This document shows, piece by piece, positions 1 to 6,195 of a DNA stretch of 21,493 bases. This DNA comes from DATGFK01 sp040007395 (GTDB taxonomy: Bacteria > Chloroflexota > Anaerolineae > Aggregatilineales > UBA2796), in the NCBI GenBank assembly GCA_040007395.1, contig JBDTVG010000241.1, positions 1 through 21,493 on the forward strand, written 5' to 3'. A program made the position numbers and the translations under genes. The notes below the pieces were generated by a model. The model was not told the DNA's origin, did not search any database, and saw only the letters and a program-made list of their open reading frames with translations. Positions within the stretch are counted from its first letter, which is position 1. Each line of letters opens with the position of its first letter.

Positions 1-645
1 CTACACGATAGCGTTAAGCAGCAGTTATTTAGCATTACCCTTTCGGCAGCGACCGCCTTGAACCTGTTAAGTATCGACCCGGAAGCGACACGCAGCTATT
101 TGGAACACCTCAAGCGGTCCAGCCGCGAAGCTCAAGCAGAAATGACGGGTCTGCTGCAAGAACTCGTACCCGTACCGCTCCAGGAAAACCACTTGAATGA
201 AGCCCTTGAACGGTACACACGCCAGTTAGGGACCGTTCATCATCTACAAGTTGTCTGGTCAAGCAGCGGCACGAATTGTCTGTCGATTGCTCAGGAGCAT
301 GTACTGTTCCGGGCTGCCCAGGAAGCCATTGCCAATGTTATTCGGCATAGTGGCGCAAGCAGCGTAAAAATTAACCTAGATTTCGGCCCAGAGACTATAC
401 TAACCATTGCGGATGATGGGCATGGATTCGATCCAGAGGCCGTTTTGCCGGGTTCAACCGGATTGGCGACGATGCGTAATCGGTTGGAACGCGTTGACGG
501 AGCGGTTTGGGTATACAGCCAGATCGGTAAAGGTACACAAGTGGAAATCAGAATCCCGTTTCAAGGCGAAAAATTACGGAGGTCACACAAAGAGGATCAT
601 GAGCAAATCCCCAGAAACGCCGATCCGAATTCTGATCGTGGATGA
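1..645 (+). CDS. Sensor histidine kinase, NarL/DegS type (HisKA_3 + HATPase), 5' end outside window
   Basis: The reading frame is open from base 1, so the gene starts upstream and only the transmitter domain (214 residues) is visible. The second codon is the histidine of an L-H-D-S-x-x-Q-Q-L-F motif, the H-box of the HisKA_3 dimerisation domain, so phosphorylation would occur there. Downstream are the N-box (E-A-I-A-N-V-I-R-H, Asn near visible residue 112), a G1 box (D-D-G-H-G-F-D, about 138-144) and a G-S-T-G-L-A-T-M-R-N-R-L G2 region, all typical of HATPase_c. A TTG at 58 is only an internal codon, because a start there would remove the H-box. The last 47 bases overlap the response regulator gene, indicating translational coupling and a cognate pair. 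The sensor domain and signal cannot be seen. Confidence 0.93.
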   Translation, partial: LHDSVKQQLFSITLSAATALNLLSIDPEATRSYLEHLKRSSREAQAEMTGLLQELVPVPLQENHLNEALERYTRQLGTVHHLQVVWSSSGTNCLSIAQEHVLFRAAQEAIANVIRHSGASSVKINLDFGPETILTIADDGHGFDPEAVLPGSTGLATMRNRLERVDGAVWVYSQIGKGTQVEIRIPFQGEKLRRSHKEDHEQIPRNADPNSDRG

Positions 646-1300
646 TCATGGCATGGTGCGCTTCGGACTGCGTGGTTATTTACAATCCACACCAGGGATC
701 AATGTCGTCGGTGAGGCAGCCAGTGCCGAAGAGGCTCTGAAACTATTAGAGAGTCTCCCGGTTGACATCGTGCTGATGGATCTGGCCTTACCGGGGTTGA
801 GCGGCGCAGAGGCGACGCGCATTGTGGTTCGGAAATATCCCCAAACCCATGTCTTAGCATTGACCAGTTTCCTGGATGACGCACATGTTCTACCCGCTAT
901 CCAGGCAGGAGCGATGGGCTATTTGCTCAAAGACATTGATCCCGACGACTTGGTGAAAGCCATTCAATCGACGCATCAGGGACAGTCGATTTTGCATCCG
1001 AACGTGATGAGCCATCTGGCTGGGTGGATTACCCACAGTCAGGCGGATATTCTGCATGAGAACCCGTTTATCGACTTGAGTGAACGCGAACTAGAGGTTC
1101 TACGGTTTGTGGCGCGGGGGCTTACCAATCACGCCATTGCTGATCAGTTGATGGTCAGCGAGAACACGATTCGTACACACGTAGGCAGTATTCTCAGTAA
1201 GTTGGAATTGCACGACCGTACTCAAGCTGCCCTGCTAGCGCTGCGTTGTCATCTCGTCGAACTCAACGAAGTACAACCTTACCCGCCAGACAGAACTTAA
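599..1300 (+). CDS. LuxR/NarL-family response regulator
   Basis: The protein has 233 residues: a receiver domain (about 9-125) followed by a LuxR-type helix-turn-helix (about 165-225). Receiver landmarks are the acidic pair D15/D16, phospho-acceptor D61 (in L-M-D-L-A-L-P-G), T89 and K111. The output domain shows L-S-E-R-E-L-E-V-L and the S-E-N-T-I-R-T-H-V recognition-helix signature. A longer frame is open back to 407, but those 64 residues lie over the kinase gene and look like an out-of-frame shadow. ATG 599 sits just behind A-G-A-G-G (591-595) and immediately before the receiver fold, so I use it. The gene overlaps the kinase by 47 bp and stops 2 bp before the sugar-binding protein gene. 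It most likely activates transcription when phosphorylated by the upstream kinase; its targets are unknown. Confidence 0.95.
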   Translation: MSKSPETPIRILIVDDHGMVRFGLRGYLQSTPGINVVGEAASAEEALKLLESLPVDIVLMDLALPGLSGAEATRIVVRKYPQTHVLALTSFLDDAHVLPAIQAGAMGYLLKDIDPDDLVKAIQSTHQGQSILHPNVMSHLAGWITHSQADILHENPFIDLSERELEVLRFVARGLTNHAIADQLMVSENTIRTHVGSILSKLELHDRTQAALLALRCHLVELNEVQPYPPDRT

Positions 1301-1302
1301 CC

Positions 1303-2421
1303 ATGTTAATCCTAGGAGATTTTGTTTGGCGACACATAATCTTTTTGCAGCGTTCACTACTACTGTTTACGTTCCTGTGGGTCGGATTTTCAACCGCCTA
1401 TGCTCAAACTCAGAAGAATGGCTGGAATCCTTACGATGCTAGGCGTGTCGATGGCAAAGTGATCGAGGATGCTAACCCCGCTGGCCCACTGCCTACCGGA
1501 TGTCCATTACCACCCATCAAAGATCACTATATTGTCGCCGTCTCGCAGAGTAGCCGCGACCGCGATCCTTGGCGAGAGTTGATGAACAAAGAGATCGCTA
1601 CTGCTGCTCAGGCCTATCCCCAGTTGGCGGTCATTTTTGCAGACGCTCGCCAAAACTATTCAAAGCAAATGGCAGATGTCCAGAACTTCTTGAATTTAGG
1701 GATCGATTTACTGATCATTTCACCCGTTGAAGCATTACCTTTGACCGACGTGATTAACCATGCGTACCAGCACTGTATCCCGGTGATCATTCTGGATCGA
1801 GCGATAAATGGCGATCAATTCAGTGTGTTTATCGGCGCTAATAACATCGCCATTGGTCAGGCGGCGGGCGAATTCGCAGTGCGCTGGTGTGCGGCACACC
1901 AGCGCGTGCCATGCAACATTATCGAATTGCGAGGGCTGGAAGGATCACCGCCTGCCAAAGACCGGGGCAACGGGTTTCGGTTAGGTATCAAAGATGCGGT
2001 GGCACTTCATATCGTCGCCAGCCAAAACGCGGATTGGCTGCGTGAACTGGCACTGGAACGCGCTGCTTTGATGCTTCAAGAAAACCCATCTGTCGATGTG
2101 ATTTATGCCCATAATGATTCAATGGCAGAGGCGGCTATTGTCGCGGCACAAAATACCAAGGAGGATATGGACAAATTTCTGTTCATTGGCATTGATGGTT
2201 TACCGACCGCTGAAGGCGGTATTGTCTCTGTTTTACAGAAGCGAATAGGGGTTACCTATATCTATCCAACGGGCGGCAAACAGGCCGTCGATTGGGCAGT
2301 ACAAATACTCATTTCGCACATCAACCCGCCGCATAAAGTCGAGTTGTCATTTCAGGAGGTAAGTTCAGATAACGCCAAACTTATCTGTGCAGCTTTTCAG
2401 TGTCCTTGGTCAATGCCATAA
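1303..2421 (+). CDS. Secreted periplasmic-binding-protein-like sugar-binding protein (RbsB/Peripla_BP_4)
   Basis: The 372-residue product has an N-terminal hydrophobic segment (about 11-31) ending in A-Y-A-Q, read as a Sec signal peptide. No lipobox cysteine is visible. The mature part has the type I periplasmic-binding fold of ribose/galactose binders: I-V-A-V-S-Q-S, then a region with L-G-I-D-L-L-I-I-S-P, C-I-P-V-I-I-L-D-R, I-G-A-N-N-I-A-I-G-Q-A-A-G, V-I-Y-A-H-N-D-S-M-A, and I-G-I-D-G-L. Start 1303 places the signal peptide at the N-terminus; a frame open from 1246 would overlap the regulator and bury it. The start is 2 bp behind the regulator stop, so the three genes form one operon. With no ABC permease or ATPase nearby, I infer that it presents a sugar-like ligand to the sensor kinase rather than feeding import. 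The ligand is not identifiable. Confidence 0.88.
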   Translation: MLILGDFVWRHIIFLQRSLLLFTFLWVGFSTAYAQTQKNGWNPYDARRVDGKVIEDANPAGPLPTGCPLPPIKDHYIVAVSQSSRDRDPWRELMNKEIATAAQAYPQLAVIFADARQNYSKQMADVQNFLNLGIDLLIISPVEALPLTDVINHAYQHCIPVIILDRAINGDQFSVFIGANNIAIGQAAGEFAVRWCAAHQRVPCNIIELRGLEGSPPAKDRGNGFRLGIKDAVALHIVASQNADWLRELALERAALMLQENPSVDVIYAHNDSMAEAAIVAAQNTKEDMDKFLFIGIDGLPTAEGGIVSVLQKRIGVTYIYPTGGKQAVDWAVQILISHINPPHKVELSFQEVSSDNAKLICAAFQCPWSMP

Positions 2422-2486
2422 TTAATCACTCACGTTACGCATCCTCTGTGCCGGCTACTTAACGCATCTGAGCCGAGAATCCTGCG

Positions 2487-2760
2487 TCAGGCAGGCAGTA
2501 GGTAGTGATGATGCAAACCACCCATGATGAGAATGGAGTAGACTTGATCAGCACGCTGTTTCGGTGTGTTCTCCTCTGAGGATGGAACCGGGATGTGCTG
2601 ACCTATCCCCTGATGCGGACGGAAAGTGTTGAAATACGTCACATATATGTTTAGGATATCTGAAAGATGCCGTGCTCCCAAGACGAGAAAATGGTCGAGG
2701 TATTCCCTGAGATTGGGTAGGTAGAAACAATGATCTTGGATGGACTGATCCCCTGCGTTT
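2487..2760 (-). pseudogene. Transposase/integrase C-terminal remnant (rve-type DDE, IS481/IS3-like)
   Basis: On the minus strand, from about 2725 to the stop at 2487, the translation resembles the end of rve-type transposases: R-E-Y-L-D-H-F-L-V-L, then Y-V-T-Y-F-N-T-F-R-P-H-Q-G-I-G-Q, and a tail containing M-G-G-L-H-H-H-Y. Such proteins typically have E-C-L-D-H and Y-N-x-x-R-P-H-Q-G at these positions. Upstream of about 2730 the similarity fades and no DDE catalytic core can be assembled in any frame, so only the final fifth or so survives. It is non-functional. It probably marks an old insertion between the sensing operon and the TIR region. Confidence 0.75.
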
Positions 2761-2932
2761 AACGGCGGAACAATTCAGAGATAACCGAGGGACGGGACCC
2801 TTGATTGCCAAGATGTCTTGGGTAGCATCATCCACGATTATCGGTGCGCCGCGTGATATGGCTGTACCTAGATTTTTCTACGATACAGGGTAGCGGATCG
2901 GTAGTGCCGTGAGATTATCACATCGGGGGTAA

Positions 2933-2998
2933 AAAAGAGGTCGAGGGGTAAGATAGTGGTATGAACAAGAACACCCAAACCCAAACACGACCTCTTTT
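2933..2998. repeat. 11-bp perfect inverted repeat around the start of the zinc-ribbon remnant
   Basis: AAAAGAGGTCG at 2933-2943 is the exact reverse complement of CGACCTCTTTT at 2988-2998, with 44 bp between, including the ATG at 2961. In RNA it could fold a hairpin that encloses the start region; in DNA it could be a remnant element end. Nothing decides between these, and chance is possible. Confidence 0.5.
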
Positions 2999-3161
2999 GG
3001 AAACTTTAGCATGTGTGAATGAGCGTTGCGAATCCTACGGACAAGCGGGTCGCAACAACTTGACGATACGCAAGATTTACGGAAAAGATGGGATACACTA
3101 TTTACGCTGTCCTAGCGGTGGATCAGCCGTTTCAGCGACCCCGCCGTGCTATTTTTATTGA
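2961..3161 (+). pseudogene. Transposase N-terminal zinc-ribbon remnant
   Basis: The 66-codon frame encodes a zinc-ribbon-like start: A-C-V-N-E-R-C-E-S-Y-G-Q-A-G, then K-I-Y-G-K-D-G-I-H-Y-L-R-C-P-S-G-G. This resembles the first 50 or so residues of IS1-like transposases with a C-x4-C...C-x2-C finger followed by an F-S-E-R-R-G-T motif. Here the last finger cysteine appears replaced (C-P-S-G-G). Fragments of the expected continuation (R-F-S-D, then R-A-I-F) lie in the two other frames just downstream, up to about 3160. The gene is therefore frameshifted and truncated, with no catalytic domain. An 11-bp inverted repeat flanks its start codon (see separate entry). Confidence 0.7.
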
Positions 3162-3243
3162 TGCGTATTGCATCAAATTACAGACAATCTTAAATCCAAA
3201 TGAGATGTTTGTCAACTACAAAATGGATCAGGCGAGTTAACCT

Positions 3244-3594
3244 GTGAAAGTCGAAGATCACAAAACTGCTTTGAACGCAGAACGCTTACGTATGTGGCGC
3301 GAACGATATGGTTGGTCGCAGCGTGAGCTTGCCCGCCGCTGTGGGTTAGGCGAAGCGCAGGTCAATAAATACGAGAATGGGCAAACCGATCCATCAGCGA
3401 AGTATCTAAAAGCAATGGCTGAACAACTGGATGTGAGTACCGATTATTTGCTGGGATTAACTGACCATCCACGCGGCAGTTACGGCGATACTCTCACCGC
3501 CGAGGAAAGCAAATTGATCGATGCGTATGCTGCGGGCGATAACGCTGCGGTGCTTGAGATGATCGCGCAACGGTTGCGGCAGAGTGAGAAGTAA
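3244..3594 (+). CDS. XRE-family helix-turn-helix transcriptional regulator
   Basis: The 116-residue protein begins with a GTG preceded by A-G-G-C-G-A-G about 7 bp upstream. Residues about 14-70 form an HTH_3/Cro-C1 domain: L-R-M-W-R-E-R-Y-G-W-S-Q-R-E-L-A, then G-E-A-Q-V-N-K-Y-E-N-G-Q-T-D-P, and the closing L-D-V-S-T-D-Y-L-L-G-L that is common in SinR/immR-like repressors. The C-terminal 40 residues are helical (E-E-S-K-L-I-D-A-Y...L-E-M-I-A-Q-R-L) and may mediate dimerisation. It is a likely DNA-binding repressor. It sits between insertion-sequence debris and the TIR-FGE gene in the same orientation, 107 bp upstream of that gene's start, so it could control it; this is inference from position only. 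Confidence 0.9.
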   Translation: MKVEDHKTALNAERLRMWRERYGWSQRELARRCGLGEAQVNKYENGQTDPSAKYLKAMAEQLDVSTDYLLGLTDHPRGSYGDTLTAEESKLIDAYAAGDNAAVLEMIAQRLRQSEK

Positions 3595-3638
3595 AGCCCC
3601 ATTCGAGCTACCCCCAAAATCCACATTGAACAAAAGAT

Positions 3639-3667
3639 TAGTGTTCTCTGCACGTTAATCATATAAT
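3639..3667 (+). promoter_or_regulatory. Possible sigma-70 promoter for the TIR-FGE gene
   Basis: A perfect TATAAT lies at 3662-3667, 34 bp before the ATG at 3702 and within the gap after the XRE gene. The -35 region at the right distance is poor, with only TTAGTG or TAGTGT near 3638-3644. An AAGG ribosome-binding site at 3690-3693 precedes the start. This supports separate transcription of the TIR gene. Confidence 0.35.
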
Positions 3668-3701
3668 ACAGGGTGGAATTTAACCTTATAAGGCAGTGTT
3701 A

Positions 3702-5666
3702 ATGAGTTATATTTTTATCAGTTACAAGACCGATGACCGTGCCTACGTCTCCCGTCTTGCCGCCGAACTGCGTAAGAACGGCTACGAAGTTTGGATGGAT
3801 GCGTCCAGTCTGGCGGGCAGCGACGATTGGGAAGATGAGATCAAGTCCGCGCTTGAGCAAGCCTATGCTATGATTCTGGTCATGACTTCGGCCTCTGAAA
3901 AATCAAAGTGGGTGAAGCGCGAAAAGAATCACGCCGAAGGCAAACACTGCCCGATTATTCCCCTGTGGCGCGAGGGTGACATCTGGTTTGGCCTGAACAA
4001 TATTCAGGTGGTAGATGCTCGCAGAGCGACCCTAGAAGATCCTGCACCGCCCGCACTATATACCACTCTGTTACGTTATGCTCCGCACACACTGGACGAC
4101 GATCTGAGCCGTCGCCTGAACAGCAATGACGCGACCCAACATCGTCGCTTGCTAACCCAACTTGGCGAGCTTGCCGCTAACTCATATAGTCCACAGGGGG
4201 CAGCAGCCTACGAGTGGCTTCAACTTTTGGCAAAAAGCAGTGAGCCTGCGCTCGCTAAACGCGCCCAATTGGAACTTGACGACCTACCATCAAGAGATTC
4301 GCATGACCCAGTAGCTAATAATCACTGGAAACGACGTATTGTTATACTTATGTCGGTAGTCGCTGTGACTGCCATTTTGATCGCGACTGGCTTGCTTATC
4401 GGACGAAATGACGCTCCATCAACGATAACGCCGACAATCGACACAGCGACTAGCCTTGCCGTAGTTGCGGATAACAAAACTGCCACGATTAGCGCCGGGG
4501 TCAAAGCTACCACCGACGGCTTGACGCAGATTGCCCTCGCTGCCACGCCAAACGTCACCCTTGCACCAAGCACAACTCCTAGCAAACCAGCGACAGCAAC
4601 CGCCTTTAATGCCAACGATTTGGCAGCGGCAACCCGTGCATGGAGGGTTACGCAGACTGCCAACAGAATTGCCTCTTACACAAAAACATCCACTTTAACT
4701 GCTACAGTAACTTTAACCCCTACCGATACACCTAATTATGACAAAACAGTGGCAGCAGTCGTGGCGATCACCGACACTGCCGACGCGCTCAAAACAATAG
4801 CGGCCTATACTAAAACTTTCACGCCGACCTTTACACTCACTTTTACCCCAACACTAACGCTTACCCCTACATTGGCCCCCGGCGAGGAACGTACCGATAA
4901 GCAAGGGATTGTTCAGGTGTGGGTTCCGCTAGGTTGTTTCCAGATGGGTAGCGATTCTACCAAAGATCCTAGTACACAGGGTGACGAACTGCCACAGCAC
5001 GAAGTTTGCCTGACCAAAGGTTACTGGCTTGACAAGTTCGAGGTGACAAACGCGGCTTTTCTGAAGTTCGTGGAGGCTGGCGGTTATAGCAATCCTGATT
5101 ACTGGTCAAAAGATGGATTGGACTGGCTGCAAGGACAAAGCAGCAAAAGCCCAGCGAATTATTTCGGATTTGGCGATGCACAACAACCGCGAGTTGGGGT
5201 ATCGTGGTATGAGGCCGAAGCGTATGCAAAGTGGCGTAGCGGACGCTTGCCTACCGAAGCCCAATGGGAATACGCCGCACATAGCCCCCAGTCGTTTATC
5301 TACCCATGGGGAAACCGATATGAGCCTGGTCGAGCCAATATTAATGAAAGCAGTATTGGTGGCAAAGCTTCACAAAAAACCGCGTCGGTAGGCAGTTATG
5401 AAGGCGACAAAAGTTGGGTAAATGCTTATGATTTGAGTGGGAATGTGCGGGAATGGGCTGCTGATTGGTACGATAGTGGCTACTATTCGCAAAAGATTAA
5501 AGATGACCCAATAGCATCAAATAACAGTGCAAAGCTAGTAATACGCGGTGGTTCGTGGAACCGTTTCAATCTAGCCGCACGCACCGCCTATCGTGGATAC
5601 TCCATTGCGACATATAGTGCCAATGATACTGGTTTTCGGATAGTGTCTGATGCAGTACAGCCTTAG
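3702..5666 (+). CDS. TIR domain - membrane anchor - Thr/Pro spacer - FGE-like (SUMF1/CLec fold) protein
   Basis: The 654-residue protein has four parts. Residues 1-110 are a TIR domain (Y-I-F-I-S-Y-K at the start, G-Y-E-V-W-M-D, then K-W-V-K-R-E); E74 aligns with the catalytic glutamate of NAD-cleaving TIRs such as the W-V-H-K-E of SARM1. Residues about 213-234 form one transmembrane helix after W-K-R-R. Residues about 238-395 are a Thr/Ala/Pro-rich spacer, with short F-T-P-T-type repeats near 371-390. Residues about 403-650 are an FGE-sulfatase/SUMF1 domain: M-G-S-D, E-V-T-N, R-L-P-T-E-A-Q-W-E-Y-A, D-L-S-G-N-V-R-E-W, R-G-G-S-W, G-F-R-I-V. The cysteines of true FGE after G-G-S are absent (W-N-R-F-N-L-A-A-R-T-A-Y-R), so it probably binds a ligand instead of making formylglycine. 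Topology would put TIR inside and FGE outside. ATG 3702 has AAGG 8 bp upstream; a GTG at 3696 is an alternative. Confidence 0.92.
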   Translation: MSYIFISYKTDDRAYVSRLAAELRKNGYEVWMDASSLAGSDDWEDEIKSALEQAYAMILVMTSASEKSKWVKREKNHAEGKHCPIIPLWREGDIWFGLNNIQVVDARRATLEDPAPPALYTTLLRYAPHTLDDDLSRRLNSNDATQHRRLLTQLGELAANSYSPQGAAAYEWLQLLAKSSEPALAKRAQLELDDLPSRDSHDPVANNHWKRRIVILMSVVAVTAILIATGLLIGRNDAPSTITPTIDTATSLAVVADNKTATISAGVKATTDGLTQIALAATPNVTLAPSTTPSKPATATAFNANDLAAATRAWRVTQTANRIASYTKTSTLTATVTLTPTDTPNYDKTVAAVVAITDTADALKTIAAYTKTFTPTFTLTFTPTLTLTPTLAPGEERTDKQGIVQVWVPLGCFQMGSDSTKDPSTQGDELPQHEVCLTKGYWLDKFEVTNAAFLKFVEAGGYSNPDYWSKDGLDWLQGQSSKSPANYFGFGDAQQPRVGVSWYEAEAYAKWRSGRLPTEAQWEYAAHSPQSFIYPWGNRYEPGRANINESSIGGKASQKTASVGSYEGDKSWVNAYDLSGNVREWAADWYDSGYYSQKIKDDPIASNNSAKLVIRGGSWNRFNLAARTAYRGYSIATYSANDTGFRIVSDAVQP

Positions 5667-5712
5667 CCTTTCTCCCTCACCCTGCGGGCAATGGGGGTAA
5701 GGACCTTCCTCG

Positions 5713-6087
5713 TCACAATGCAGATTTGGCGTTCGCTAGCAGCGACTCGACTTTGTTGCACAGTTCGTCGATACGGATCGGTTTGGCAACCCAACTGGTC
5801 GCGCCATTTTGCGCGGCGATCTTGGCAATATCGGGGTGCGCCGACACCACCAGAATCGGGATGGTTTCCAGTCCCGGCGTGCCACGCATAAAGCGCAGCG
5901 CCGAATCGCCCGACGCGGCAGGCATCATCAAGTCCAGAATGATCAGATCGAGCTTGTGAGTTAGCGCCAGCTTAACCCCTTCCAGACCGTCTGCTGCCTC
6001 GATCACATCGTAGCCCATACCTTCCAGAACATCGCGAAATAACAGCCGTGCATCGGCATGATCTTCAGTTACGAGAATAGTTGCCAT
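5713..6087 (-). CDS. Single-domain response regulator (CheY-like receiver)
   Basis: The 124-residue protein is a stand-alone receiver domain with no output domain. It shows the acidic pair E8/D9, phospho-acceptor D52 in I-I-L-D-L-M-M-P, S82 in L-V-V-S-A-H, and K102 in V-A-K-P-I-R, all in family order. Such proteins relay phosphate to a partner or act by protein contact. It is the last gene of a minus-strand series, 108 bp downstream of the alpha-glucosidase, with a strong hairpin between them, so it may be transcribed separately. It converges on the TIR-FGE gene with 46 bp between stops. Its kinase is not evident here; the Ser/Thr kinase upstream is a different chemistry. Confidence 0.93.
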   Translation of the reverse strand: MATILVTEDHADARLLFRDVLEGMGYDVIEAADGLEGVKLALTHKLDLIILDLMMPAASGDSALRFMRGTPGLETIPILVVSAHPDIAKIAAQNGATSWVAKPIRIDELCNKVESLLANAKSAL

Positions 6088-6114
6088 CGCCGTATTGTTC
6101 CTTACTTTACTTAA

Positions 6115-6134
6115 GGGTCGGGCAGGCCCGACCC
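6115..6134. repeat. GC-rich perfect hairpin between alpha-glucosidase and response regulator
   Basis: GGGTCGGGC (6115-6123) and GCCCGACCC (6126-6134) form a 9-bp perfect stem around AG. It lies 61 bp past the alpha-glucosidase stop and 27 bp before the response-regulator start on the minus strand. It may act as a terminator or attenuator, but no clear U-run follows. I also recall palindromes of this GGGTCGGGC type as dispersed repeats in some Chloroflexota and cyanobacterial genomes, so it may be a repeat unit. Confidence 0.55.
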
Positions 6135-6195
6135 CTACACCAAAGCGTATTTTGTAAGGGCCATTGCCTGCGTGACCCTGCTTTTTCGTCTATTC

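Noticed and set aside
407..598. A 64-residue N-terminal extension of the response regulator
   Set aside because: It lies over the histidine-kinase 3' end in another frame, has no recognisable domain, and the receiver begins directly after ATG 599.
4322..4663. Minus-strand alanine-rich frame of 113 codons
   Set aside because: It is the complement of the membrane and Thr/Ala-rich spacer of the TIR-FGE gene, so low complexity explains it.
5667..5712. Possible bidirectional terminator between convergent TIR-FGE and response-regulator genes
   Set aside because: Pyrimidine-rich and purine-rich stretches face each other but the stem is imperfect and no U-run is clear; left unannotated.
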